DNA from: Ramlibacter sp.
GTDB lineage: Bacteria > Pseudomonadota > Gammaproteobacteria > Burkholderiales > Burkholderiaceae_C
Direction: 5' to 3'
Assembly: GCA_013815685.1 (NCBI GenBank)
Contig: JACDFR010000005.1
Location: 62,001 to 126,000, forward strand
Length of the DNA stretch: 64,000 nt
Made by a program: the position numbers and the translations under genes
The notes under the pieces: generated by a model
Told to the model about the DNA's origin: nothing
What the model saw: the letters and a program-made list of their open reading frames with translations, nothing else
Database searches by the model: none
In this document: piece by piece, positions 17,741-26,357 of the stretch
Position numbering within the stretch: the stretch's first letter is position 1
Layout of the letters: the number at the start of each line of letters is the position of its first letter

Positions 17741-20008
17741 ATGCGGGCCACCGATGAAGACGAGCTGCTGAAGGCGGTCGCGCTTCGCAACGCGTCGAGC
17801 ATCCTGAAGGCACGCCAGCGGGCCGAGCAGGAACTGGTGCAGGCCAGCGACGCGCTGGAGCGCAAAACCGAGGAGCTGGCGCATTCGCTGGCCATGATGA
17901 AGGCCACGCTGGACTCGGCGACCGATGGACTGCTGGTCACCGATGGGCGCTACGGCACCACGGCCTACAACGAGAAATTCGTCCAGATGTGGCAGCTGCC
18001 GCGCAGCACCATGGAACACGAGGACCATCACCGGCTGCTGGATGCAGTCGCGGCCTGGTTCAGCGATCCCGCGCAATACACCGCGCGAGTCAAGGCGATC
18101 TACCGCGAGGCCCCCCCCGTGTCGTTCGACCTCCTGACGCCCACGGATGGCCGCGTGATCGAACGGCAGTCGCGCCCGCAGGTCCTGGAAGGCCGGATCA
18201 CCGGCCGCGTCTGGAGCTTTCGCGACATCACCGAACAGCGCAAGGCCGAAGAGGCGTTGCGCGACGAAACCCGGGTGCTGGAGTTGCTCAATCGCACCGG
18301 CCGCAGCCTGGCGGCCAAGCTTGATCTGCACGCCGTGGTCCAGGCGGTGACCGACGCCGGCACGCAGATCAGCGGCGCGCAGTTCGGCGCGTTCTTCTAC
18401 ACCGCGGTCGACGTCACCGGCGAGTCTTACCAGCTCTATGCCTTGTCCGGCGCGCCCCGCGAAGCCTTCGATAAATTCGGCCACCCCCGCCCCACCGACC
18501 TGTTCGGCCCCACCTTCCGGGGTGGCCCGCCGATACGCAGCGCCGACATACTGCAAGACCCCCGCTACGGCAAGATGGCACCCCACCATGGCATGCCCCC
18601 CGGACATCTGCCGGTGCGCAGCTATCTGAGTGTGCCGGTCGTCTCGCGTTCGGGCGAAGTGGTTGGCGGCCTCTTCTTCGGCCATTCCGAGCCGGGCGTC
18701 TTCACCGAGCGCAGCGAAAGAATCCTTGTGGGCATCGCCGCCCAGGCTGCCGTCGCCATCGACAACGCCCGGCTGTACGAGGCGGCCCAGCGGTCGGCGC
18801 AGGAGCGCAAGAACCTGCTTGAAAGCGAGCGCTCTGCACGCAACATGGCCGAACGCATGAGCGCGCTGAAGGACGACTTCCTGGCCACCCTGTCGCACGA
18901 GCTGCGCACGCCGCTGAGCGCCATCATGGGCTGGGTACATATCCTGCGCCGGGGCGCCCGCACGCCGCAGGACTTGCAAAAGGGCCTGGACACCATCGAG
19001 CGCAACACCCGTCTGCAGGTCCAGCTGATCGACGACCTCCTCGACATGAACCGCATTGCCTCGGGCAAGGTGAGGCTCGATGTCCAGCCTGTCGAGCCCA
19101 TCATGTTCATCGAATCCGCTCTCGAAACGGTGCGTCCCGCCGCCGAGATCAAGGGCGTTCATATTGAACGGATGCTGGACCCTTCGGTGCCCGCAGTGCC
19201 GGGCGACCCCGGGCGGCTTGCGCAGGTCATGGGGAACCTGCTGTCCAACGCAATCAAATTCACCCCCAAGGACGGGACCGTCCGGGTGATGCTGGCGCAC
19301 GAAGGATCCCGGGTGAAAATCACCGTCACCGACAGTGGGATCGGCATCAGGCCCGATTTCGTCGGTCACGTCTTCGAACGGTTTCGCCAAGCCGACGCCT
19401 CCACCACGCGCCGCTTCGGCGGGCTGGGCCTGGGGCTGTCCATCGTGAAAAGCCTGGTCGAGCTTCATGGCGGCAGTGTCGAGGCCAGCAGCCCCGGAGA
19501 AGGAATGGGCGCGAGCTTTTCCATTCAGCTGCCCGTGCCCGACGGTACCCAGGAAGCGCAGCGGCCGCCGCCGGGCCGGGTTCCGTCCCGCGCCACCATG
19601 GCCTGCGAGCCGGTCGACCTCAACGGCCTGACCGTGCTCGTGGTCGACGACGATGCCGATGGCCGCGACCTCGCGCGACGCGTGCTGAGCGAGTGCGGGG
19701 CCCAGGTGCTGACCGCCGCAAGCGCGGCCGAAGCGCTGCCGCTGGTCGAGTCGCAGCGGCCGCACGTGCTGGTCAGCGACATTGGCATGCCCGATGTCGA
19801 CGGCTTCGCCCTGATCAAGAGCGTTCGCAACCTCGGAGCTGGCCGGGGCGGGAGCCTTCCCGCCATTGCACTCACCGCCTTCGTTCGCCCCGAAGACCGG
19901 GCGCAGGCCCTTCGCGCCGGCTTCGCCGCGCACCTGACCAAGCCGCTCGAACCACCGGAACTGCTGGCCACTGTGGCCAGTATGGCCGGACGGCACGCGC
20001 CGCAATAG
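17741..20008 (+). CDS. Hybrid sensor histidine kinase (PAS-GAF-HisKA-HATPase-REC)
   Basis: The 755-residue cytoplasmic kinase has a coiled N-terminus (20-50), a PAS domain (about 55-175) and a GAF domain (about 185-355). Its H-box is LATLSHELRTPLSAI near residue 384, with ATPase motifs NLLSNAIKFTPKDG, DSGIGIRPD and GLGLGLSIVKSL, and a C-terminal receiver with VVDDDADG, phosphoacceptor Asp in LVSDIGMPDVDGF and TKPLEPPE. The ATG at 17,741 follows the MetE-like stop by one base; a longer frame starting inside that gene is spurious. It is a different subtype from the other two kinases here (TLSHELRTPL instead of TLAHELRNPL). Confidence 0.9.
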   Translation: MRATDEDELLKAVALRNASSILKARQRAEQELVQASDALERKTEELAHSLAMMKATLDSATDGLLVTDGRYGTTAYNEKFVQMWQLPRSTMEHEDHHRLLDAVAAWFSDPAQYTARVKAIYREAPPVSFDLLTPTDGRVIERQSRPQVLEGRITGRVWSFRDITEQRKAEEALRDETRVLELLNRTGRSLAAKLDLHAVVQAVTDAGTQISGAQFGAFFYTAVDVTGESYQLYALSGAPREAFDKFGHPRPTDLFGPTFRGGPPIRSADILQDPRYGKMAPHHGMPPGHLPVRSYLSVPVVSRSGEVVGGLFFGHSEPGVFTERSERILVGIAAQAAVAIDNARLYEAAQRSAQERKNLLESERSARNMAERMSALKDDFLATLSHELRTPLSAIMGWVHILRRGARTPQDLQKGLDTIERNTRLQVQLIDDLLDMNRIASGKVRLDVQPVEPIMFIESALETVRPAAEIKGVHIERMLDPSVPAVPGDPGRLAQVMGNLLSNAIKFTPKDGTVRVMLAHEGSRVKITVTDSGIGIRPDFVGHVFERFRQADASTTRRFGGLGLGLSIVKSLVELHGGSVEASSPGEGMGASFSIQLPVPDGTQEAQRPPPGRVPSRATMACEPVDLNGLTVLVVDDDADGRDLARRVLSECGAQVLTAASAAEALPLVESQRPHVLVSDIGMPDVDGFALIKSVRNLGAGRGGSLPAIALTAFVRPEDRAQALRAGFAAHLTKPLEPPELLATVASMAGRHAPQ

Positions 20009-20109
20009 CGAACTGGAGTACGGGACTCATTAGTTTGACGCGGCCGGGCACGCCGATTGCCGGAAATCAGGACGCGCATGTTCGCGTTTTGATCAATGAG
20101 GAAATTCCC

Positions 20110-20439
20110 ATGAACTTCAAATCCACCACTCGACCCATGACCTTGCTGAGCCTGGCCGTCGCGGTCGTGCTTGCCGTTGGTTGCCAGTCGACCAATCGCA
20201 CCGCCACAGGCAGTACCGGATCAGGCATGAGCACTGGCAGTACCAGTGGCTCGTCCGGCACCAGCACAGGCACGGGCATGGGCGCCTCGGGCGCGGCCGG
20301 CACCGGCACGACGTCAGGACCGGGGACCACGACAGAATCTGGCACCAAGGGCGGCACGCCGGGCGCTTCGGGTGGTGCAGCCGGCGCGGCGGGCGGCGGG
20401 GGCAGCGGCGGCGCCGGTGGCGCTGCGCCGGCTCGCTAA
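20110..20439 (+). CDS. Gly/Ser/Thr-rich putative lipoprotein
   Basis: The 109-residue product has an N-terminal signal (MNFKSTTRPMTLLSLAVAVVLAV) ending at GCQS, a plausible lipoprotein cleavage site with Cys25. The rest is low complexity, dominated by Gly, Ser, Thr and Ala. The ATG at 20,110 follows a GAGGAAAT site. Such proteins are common beside stress genes in Burkholderiales and have no assigned function. Because of its composition, homology searches will give unspecific matches. Confidence 0.65.
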   Translation: MNFKSTTRPMTLLSLAVAVVLAVGCQSTNRTATGSTGSGMSTGSTSGSSGTSTGTGMGASGAAGTGTTSGPGTTTESGTKGGTPGASGGAAGAAGGGGSGGAGGAAPAR

Positions 20440-20455
20440 TCCAGGCGTTCCGAAC

Positions 20456-20463
20456 TGTAGGCC
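20456..20463 (+). promoter_or_regulatory. TGTAGGCC variant octamer upstream of csbD-like gene
   Basis: A one-base variant of the recurring octamer lies 88 nt before the CsbD-like start codon, at the spacing seen for other copies. Confidence 0.3.
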
Positions 20464-20550
20464 GGGCCGCACGTATGAGGACGGCCGCCGCCTGCGGACG
20501 CGCGCGTGTTGCCGTCCTAATGTCGGGATTCCATATTGAAAGGAATCGCG

Positions 20551-20736
20551 ATGAACAAGGACCAACTGAAGGGCACGGCCAAGGACACAACGGGCGCGGT
20601 GCAGGAAAAGCTGGGCGAAGCCACGGGCAACAAGGACCAGCAAGCCAAGGGTGAGGCTCGGCAAGTGGAAGGCAAGGTGCAAAAAGGCCTGGGCAATGTG
20701 AAGGAAGGCGTCAAAGATGCCTTAAAGAAGCCCTGA
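20551..20736 (+). CDS. CsbD-family stress protein
   Basis: The 61-residue hydrophilic protein is a clear CsbD-like member: MNKDQLKGTAKDTTGAVQEKLGEATG, then GEARQVEGKVQKGLGNVKE. These small four-helix proteins accumulate under general stress and are of uncertain biochemical role. The ATG at 20,551 is used because AAAGGAA precedes it; a TTG five codons upstream is in frame. It converges on the KGG-protein gene, with a hairpin between them. Confidence 0.9.
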   Translation: MNKDQLKGTAKDTTGAVQEKLGEATGNKDQQAKGEARQVEGKVQKGLGNVKEGVKDALKKP

Positions 20737-20754
20737 GCTTGTGTGTAAAACCTG

Positions 20755-20772
20755 CCGCAACAAGGGTTGCGG
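20755..20772. terminator. Short hairpin between convergent csbD-like and KGG genes
   Basis: CCGCAAC and GTTGCGG form a 7-bp stem with a four-base loop between two convergent genes. No long T tract follows, so it is at best a weak bidirectional terminator. Confidence 0.4.
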
Positions 20773-20792
20773 AGGTTGTCCCGGCGCCGCAG

Positions 20793-20984
20793 TCAGGCTG
20801 TGGTGTCGGGGCGCTGATGGCGCTTCTTGCCGGCCGCGCGAGCTTCTTCGCTGCTGAATTGATGGGCACGACCGCTTGCATGCGCTGCCCGTCCGCCCAT
20901 GCCTGCGATTTCACGCTTTTTTTCAGGGGACATCGCCGCGAAGCCCCGGGGACGGCGTTGCTCGGTGGGGTTGCTGTTTTGCAT
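20793..20984 (-). CDS. KGG-domain stress-induced protein
   Basis: The 63-residue protein is of the general stress KGG type: RPRGFAAMSPEKKREIAGMGGRAAH followed by HQFSSEEARAAGKKRH. The repeated (K/R)(G/A)G-type turns with adjacent Ser/Glu resemble the small hydrophilic GsiB/KGG proteins. The ATG at 20,984 is preceded by TGGAGAAAATCG; the open frame extends upstream without similarity. A copy of the octamer lies about 60 nt upstream (21,044-21,051). Function is unknown beyond stress association in relatives. Confidence 0.82.
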   Translation of the reverse strand: MQNSNPTEQRRPRGFAAMSPEKKREIAGMGGRAAHASGRAHQFSSEEARAAGKKRHQRPDTTA

Positions 20985-21043
20985 CGATTTTCTCCAGTGC
21001 GTGTAACGAAGTAGCAATAGTTGTACAAGCTCTGCCACGGGCA

Positions 21044-21051
21044 TGTAGGAC
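21044..21051 (-). promoter_or_regulatory. TGTAGGAC octamer upstream of the KGG gene
   Basis: A perfect octamer (GTCCTACA as read on the gene strand) lies 60 nt before the KGG start codon, in the region shared with the end of the DUF2868-DUF3482 gene. Confidence 0.45.
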
Positions 21052-21095
21052 AACATCCCGGCCCGCTGTCGAGAACCGTCTCATCCTTTCGACCA

Positions 21096-23402
21096 CTACT
21101 TCGCACGATCCTGCGGATAAAGAGAGGCAAACACCTTCCGGGTGATTGCTTCCAGTTCCCGCGCAAGTGCCATCGCCAGCTTACCGCCGTCCGGCTGCGT
21201 CCGTGCGGCAGTCCAGTACGGCGCCAGCATCGCCTTGCGGGTCTCGACGGCCGCGACGATTTCGCTTTTCCACGGCTGTAAGCCGTGCTCGCGGCCCACG
21301 GGATCGCGGCCGTAATGGGCCACCGCCAGGTACCGAAGCAGCGCCGCCTCCACCATGGCCTGCATCATTTCGTCGCTGAGTTGAATGACCGTGGCGCCGC
21401 TTGCGGTGGCGCGATTTTTCCATGCGGCCGCGATGAAAGCCGCGCTGCCGCCCACCAACGCGCCCAGTGCCGTAGCCGCACCGAGGGTGAGGCCCCCGAC
21501 GAGCAGATCCACCGACGCGCCCATGGCGGCGCCGGTCGCTGCGCCGGCCATTCCCGCCTGGGGCGTGTCCACCGCCTGCTGGACGGCGAACCTCTCCAGC
21601 ACCCGCTCCTGGAGGAGCTTCGCCACCCCGTCCTCCAGGCGATGGATCGCGCGAAGCCGCGAGAACATCTCCGCCGCGGAAGCGTCCAGCCGCTGGACCA
21701 CCGCGCTCATGGCGGCCTGCCTCGCTTCACCCTGCGCCTGGCGTTCGCTGGGAATCAGGTTCCTCACGGTGATGGCGGCGCTTCTCACCTCTTCGACCTG
21801 GCGCGCGGCAAACAGAAGATGGTCCGCCAGCACGGCCATCGCCCGGGCGAAGCGCACCTGGTTGCGCTCGTCCCAAGCCGCGGCGATCCGCACAAATCCC
21901 GCGGCTTTGGCCTGCGGCAGGCATTCGCCGATGGCGTCCAGCAATACGCGCTCCTGGAACCAGCACCGGGCGAACGCATCGAATGAAAGAACCGTAGCCC
22001 CCGGAAACGGCAGTGCCTGGGGAGCGAACCCATTCACAAGCACCACAACCGGCTTGCCCAGCCACTGCAGCAGCGGGCGGGCGGCCTCGACGTCTTCGAC
22101 TGCGCCGCAGACGTGGAGCACCACGTCGCAATCTTCCCGCTCGCGGGCCCACGCATCCGCGCCCGCATCAGGCGTTGGCGCCGTGCCTTGCGGGACAAAA
22201 AGGCGCAACAGCCGCCCGGCCCAGCCATCGGCGAAGAGCGAAGCTTCCTGCGGCTGGCTCGGCGGCTGGGCGCCCGACAAATCGACCAGGCGCAGAACGT
22301 CGTCATGGCCCGATCTGATCAACGTGCGCTCCGCGCCCGGCTCCTGCACAAGCAGTTTTCGCAGCGCAGCGCGCTCTTCGTCGCGGTGCGCGACCAGCCC
22401 CAGGTGGACGCGCGCCGACTTGAGGAGGGAGGCCAGGCGCTGAAAATACGCATCCCCCATATCGACAGGCACCTTGCGGGCCAGGATGCGCTCGCGCGTG
22501 TACGCGGCCGCCGCCAGCAGCGCCCGGGGCATCACGACGAGGACCAGCAGTAGCGACACGTACATGTACACCCAGCGCTCGCCCGCCGAGCCGCCCTGGC
22601 TGAATTGCAGGGCCGCGACTTCCTGGACCGAGAAGGGCTCGAAAGGAAACAGCAACAGGGCCGGAAGACGGAGCAAACTCAGGATGGCGTGCACCTGCCC
22701 GGCACCGAGAAAGGTGCTCTCCCACCCGACCCGGTACTCCACCACCAGGCCGCGCGTCAGCAGCGACACGGCGATCCCCACTGCCCAGCCCGCGGCGGCG
22801 AGATGCAGGACGCGCTTGCAGCGCTGGACATGCAGCGACTGCGTTGCCTGGTACCAGCGCAAATGGAACAGCGCGCTGACCTGCGACTGCAGATTGCCGG
22901 AACGCCGGCGCATCGCACGCGCGCCATCGGTCCACCGCCCCAGGTCAGCCAGGAATGGCCGGCGCCCACTTCGCCGGGCGACGACCCAGCCGACGATAAG
23001 GACCAGGTACATCACGAGGTTCCAGGCCACGATGCCGAGCAACGGCAGAGACACCAGGTCGACCCGGTGCGGATTGGCAATGACATCGGTCAGCACACCC
23101 AGCACCAGGGCGGCCAGCGGCGTTCCGGCGGCCACCCATGCCGCCCATGAGCCAGGCTCCTGCATGGCGCCCAAAGCCGGATTGCGGCCCTGCACAACCG
23201 TCAACACGCGCTGGGCGCGAACATCGATGAAGTGTTCCGGAGCGATGGCCTGCCGCTCCTCACCGGCGGATCCGGCGTCATGGCGGGCCTGCCGGTCGAT
23301 CTGGTCGCGTTCGACGTTGCTGAGCAGGCTGCCCTGGGTGTCGGCACTTTCGATGGCCTGGGCCAGCAGCACCCGCCTCGCCGTCAGCTCATCCAATCTC
23401 AT
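21096..23402 (-). CDS. DUF2868-DUF3482 fusion protein with degenerate GTPase domain
   Basis: One 768-residue frame joins two families usually encoded by adjacent genes. Residues 1-330 match DUF2868: LTARRVLLAQAIE at the start, then hydrophobic spans including WAAWVAAGTPLAALVLGVL, GIVAWNLVMYLVLIVGWVV and YMYVSLLLVLVVMPRALL. Residues 330-768 match the YeeP/YfjP-like GTPase with a C-terminal DUF3482 region, including the Gly/Ala-rich hydrophobic hairpin GAATGAAMGASVDLLVGGLTLG. The expected P-loop is replaced: VHLGLVAHRDEERAAL has no GxxxxGK[ST]. The guanine motif NKxD is also absent (VVVLVNGFAP). It should be membrane-bound and is probably not a GTPase. The role of either family is unknown. Confidence 0.72.
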   Translation of the reverse strand: MRLDELTARRVLLAQAIESADTQGSLLSNVERDQIDRQARHDAGSAGEERQAIAPEHFIDVRAQRVLTVVQGRNPALGAMQEPGSWAAWVAAGTPLAALVLGVLTDVIANPHRVDLVSLPLLGIVAWNLVMYLVLIVGWVVARRSGRRPFLADLGRWTDGARAMRRRSGNLQSQVSALFHLRWYQATQSLHVQRCKRVLHLAAAGWAVGIAVSLLTRGLVVEYRVGWESTFLGAGQVHAILSLLRLPALLLFPFEPFSVQEVAALQFSQGGSAGERWVYMYVSLLLVLVVMPRALLAAAAYTRERILARKVPVDMGDAYFQRLASLLKSARVHLGLVAHRDEERAALRKLLVQEPGAERTLIRSGHDDVLRLVDLSGAQPPSQPQEASLFADGWAGRLLRLFVPQGTAPTPDAGADAWAREREDCDVVLHVCGAVEDVEAARPLLQWLGKPVVVLVNGFAPQALPFPGATVLSFDAFARCWFQERVLLDAIGECLPQAKAAGFVRIAAAWDERNQVRFARAMAVLADHLLFAARQVEEVRSAAITVRNLIPSERQAQGEARQAAMSAVVQRLDASAAEMFSRLRAIHRLEDGVAKLLQERVLERFAVQQAVDTPQAGMAGAATGAAMGASVDLLVGGLTLGAATALGALVGGSAAFIAAAWKNRATASGATVIQLSDEMMQAMVEAALLRYLAVAHYGRDPVGREHGLQPWKSEIVAAVETRKAMLAPYWTAARTQPDGGKLAMALARELEAITRKVFASLYPQDRAK

Positions 23403-23518
23403 TTGTACAGGTTAGCTTTTTCATTCCCCATTATGTTGGGCCAGGGCGGGTTCGCGGAAGCTTCAGGTCGCGCGTTTTTCCGACGCTGCGTTCGCGATTC
23501 TTGCATTAGCGTGGTTTG

Positions 23519-26335
23519 ATGAGCACCCGTGCCGACGCCCCGATCCTGCTGGTCGATGACGAGCCGGCGAACCTGTTGGCGCTCGAGGCGGTGCTGCAGG
23601 AGTTGGGCGAACCGCTGGTGTCGGTACCGCGCGGCGAGGATGCGATCCGCAGATTGCGCGATGGTGATTTCGCCGCCGTGCTGCTGGATGTGCGGATGCC
23701 CGGGATGGATGGATTCGAAACGGCGCGGCTGATCCGGGCACAGCGGCGCTCGCGCACGACCCCCATCATCTTCATCACCGCGGACCCATCCGACGTCTCG
23801 ATCGACGAGGCGTACGCAATGGGTGCGATCGACTTCCTGGCCAAGCCTCTCGCCCCGGCGGTACTCAAGGCGAAGGTGGCGTTCTTCGTCGAACTGCACC
23901 ACAGCAAGCAGGAGCTGCACGCGGCCGAACAACAGGCCGTGCAGGACCGCGCTTTCCTGTCCGCCGTGCTCGAAACCATGGAGGATGGAATCGTCGCTTG
24001 CGGGGCCGACGGCAAGCTGACCCTGTTCAATCGGGCCACGCGCGAGTTCCATGGGCTGGGCCTGATGTCCCTGAGCGCCGATCAGTGGGCCGGCGAGTAC
24101 AGCCTTTATCGCCCGGATGGCAAGACCCCTCTTTCCATGGACGAGGTTCCGCTGTGGCGGGCGCTGGCGGGCGAGCAGGTACGGGACAGCGAAATGGTGA
24201 TTTCGCCGCGCAGCGGCCCGCCACGAAACGTACTGGTGAGCGGGCAAGCCCTCTACGATGAAGCCGGCCAGAAGCTCGGCGCCGTGGTGTCCATGCATGA
24301 CATCACCGCGCGCCACGAGGTCACCGCCGCGCGGGAGGCGGCCGCGACCGAGCAGGCGCGCCGCGAAGAGGCCGAGGCGGCAGCGGCCCTGATTCGCAAG
24401 AGCGAGGAGCGGCTGCGCGCGAGCGAGGAGCGCGTGCGCCTCGCGACTGAAGCCGCGGGCCTCGGGATCTGGGTCTGGAATGCCAGTTCCGGCGCGCTCG
24501 CCTGGGAAAACCCGCGGATGCGAGAGCTTCTCGGCGTAGGGCCGACCGAGGAGCCGGGGACGTCGGCCCAGTTCATCAGCGAGTGCGTCCACCCGGACGA
24601 TGCCGAGGCTTTCGAGCAGGCCATGATGTTCACGGCCACCGCGGGCATGCGACTGCACTTCGAAGGCCGCATTCTGCGGCGCGACGACGGCGAAGTGCGA
24701 TGGATGGAACTCACCGGCGTGCTGCAGCCCACCGACAACGGCTCGCCGCGGCGCATCCTCGGCACCGCCGCCGACATCACCGAGCGCAAACGGGCGGATG
24801 AGGAATTGCGGCGCAGCGAGGAGCGCTACCGCGCGCTCTTCGACTCGATCGACGAGGGTTTCTGCATCATCGAGATGTTGTTCGACGAATCCGGGCAGCC
24901 TGTGGACTATCGCTTCATCGAGATGAACCCGGCCTTCGCCAAACACACCGACCTTCCCGATGCGGCCGGAAAAAGCGTGCGGGAGCTGGTGCCCGGTCAT
25001 GACCGTCATTGGTTCCAAATGTACGGCCAGGTGGCCCGCACAGGAGACGCGGTGCGATTCGAGCAATTTGCGAGCGCCATGGGGCGCTGGTTCGACGTGT
25101 CTGCCGCCCGGCTGGGCGGCCCCGGCAGCTCCCAGGTGGCGATCCTGTTCAACGATATCACCGAGCGCAGGCGCTCTGAGGAAAACCTGCGGCGCCTGGC
25201 CGCCGAACTGGCCGAAACCGACCGCCGCAAGACCGAGTTTCTTGCGACACTGGCCCATGAGCTGCGCAACCCGCTGGCGCCGCTGACCAACGGGTTGCAG
25301 CTGATACGGCAGGCACCGAACGACCCGCAGGTCCAGGAACGCACGCGTGACATGATGGAACGCCAGCTCAGGCTGCTGGTCCGGCTGGTGGACGATCTGC
25401 TCGATATCGCCCGCATATCGAGCGGCAAGGTGGAGTTGAAGAAGGAACTCGTCGCCTTGAAGAGCGTACTGAACAGCGCCGTGGAGACCAGCATGCCGCT
25501 GGTTGCCGCGGCCGGCCACACACTGGACGTGCACGTTCCCGAAGGCGCCTTGGAGTTGATGGCCGATCCGATCCGTCTGGCCCAGGTGGTGAGCAACCTT
25601 TTGAACAACGCGGCCAAGTACACGCCGCGCGGCGGCCATATCGAGTTGACCGTGCGCAGGGAAGCCAGCCGGGTTGCCATCGCCGTGTCCGACACCGGCG
25701 TGGGCATCGCACCGGAAGCCCTGGCCGAGGTGTTCGAGATGTTCACGCAGGTCGGGCACAACCTGGATCGCTCGCAAGGCGGCCTGGGCATCGGCCTGGC
25801 GCTGGTGCGCCGCCTGGTGGAATTGCATGGCGGCACGGTGACGGTGGAGAGTGCCGGCAACGGCGGCGGCAGCACCTTCACCGTCCGGCTGCCCCTGGTC
25901 GAATCGGCGGCGGAGCACGGCTCTGCCGTGCCGGCGAAGCCGAGGGAGCCGTCGCGCTCACGCCGTGTGCTGGTGGTTGACGACAATGCGGACGCCGCCG
26001 AAAGCCTGGCGGCGTTGCTCGAACTGAGCGGTCACGCCACCCACGTAGCCAGGGACGGCGAGGAGGCCATCCGGATGGCTCACGAATTCCACCCCGAATT
26101 CGTGTTCCTGGACATCGGTATGCCCGGCAAGGACGGATACGAGGTCGCCCGGGAACTGCGTGCGTCCCGCGACACTTGTAATGCGGTACTGGTCGCCTTG
26201 ACCGGATGGGGGGCGAAAGACGACCGGGCCCGCTCGCGGATGGCCGGATTCGATCATCACCTGACCAAACCCGCCGGCCTGGAAGCAGTCGACCGGCTGC
26301 TCGCGCACATGGCCGAGCCCCTGCGCATCGATTGA
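23519..26335 (+). CDS. Hybrid sensor histidine kinase with receivers at both ends (REC-PAS-PAS-PAS-HisKA-HATPase-REC)
   Basis: The 938-residue soluble protein begins with a receiver (8-125: LVDDEP, phosphoacceptor Asp in LLDVRMPGMDGFE, KPL), then a coiled linker and three PAS-type regions (about 145-265, 300-425 and 430-560). The H-box is LATLAHELRNPLAPL near 580. ATPase motifs are NLLNNAAKYTPRGG, DTGVGIAPE and GLGIGLALVRRL, and a C-terminal receiver carries VVDDNADAAES, Asp in FLDIGMPGKDGYE and TKP. The N-terminal receiver suggests it is itself controlled by phosphorylation within a relay. The ATG at 23,519 is chosen over the adjoining TTG. It strongly resembles the kinase at 12,767 from the H-box onward. 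Confidence 0.9.
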   Translation: MSTRADAPILLVDDEPANLLALEAVLQELGEPLVSVPRGEDAIRRLRDGDFAAVLLDVRMPGMDGFETARLIRAQRRSRTTPIIFITADPSDVSIDEAYAMGAIDFLAKPLAPAVLKAKVAFFVELHHSKQELHAAEQQAVQDRAFLSAVLETMEDGIVACGADGKLTLFNRATREFHGLGLMSLSADQWAGEYSLYRPDGKTPLSMDEVPLWRALAGEQVRDSEMVISPRSGPPRNVLVSGQALYDEAGQKLGAVVSMHDITARHEVTAAREAAATEQARREEAEAAAALIRKSEERLRASEERVRLATEAAGLGIWVWNASSGALAWENPRMRELLGVGPTEEPGTSAQFISECVHPDDAEAFEQAMMFTATAGMRLHFEGRILRRDDGEVRWMELTGVLQPTDNGSPRRILGTAADITERKRADEELRRSEERYRALFDSIDEGFCIIEMLFDESGQPVDYRFIEMNPAFAKHTDLPDAAGKSVRELVPGHDRHWFQMYGQVARTGDAVRFEQFASAMGRWFDVSAARLGGPGSSQVAILFNDITERRRSEENLRRLAAELAETDRRKTEFLATLAHELRNPLAPLTNGLQLIRQAPNDPQVQERTRDMMERQLRLLVRLVDDLLDIARISSGKVELKKELVALKSVLNSAVETSMPLVAAAGHTLDVHVPEGALELMADPIRLAQVVSNLLNNAAKYTPRGGHIELTVRREASRVAIAVSDTGVGIAPEALAEVFEMFTQVGHNLDRSQGGLGIGLALVRRLVELHGGTVTVESAGNGGGSTFTVRLPLVESAAEHGSAVPAKPREPSRSRRVLVVDDNADAAESLAALLELSGHATHVARDGEEAIRMAHEFHPEFVFLDIGMPGKDGYEVARELRASRDTCNAVLVALTGWGAKDDRARSRMAGFDHHLTKPAGLEAVDRLLAHMAEPLRID

Positions 26336-26357
26336 CGGGGCGCGGCGCGGGCGGCGC

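Noticed and set aside
17474..20005. 843-residue minus-strand frame
   Set aside because: Antisense to the second hybrid kinase, Gly/Arg/His-rich, and without any family signature.
23399..25918. 839-residue minus-strand frame
   Set aside because: Antisense to the third hybrid kinase; composition and lack of domains mark it as a shadow.
15290..26335. Ku, CsbD, KGG and hybrid kinases as one defence system
   Set aside because: They are separate transcription units of known housekeeping or stress families, with no nuclease, toxin or recognition module that would suggest anti-phage function.
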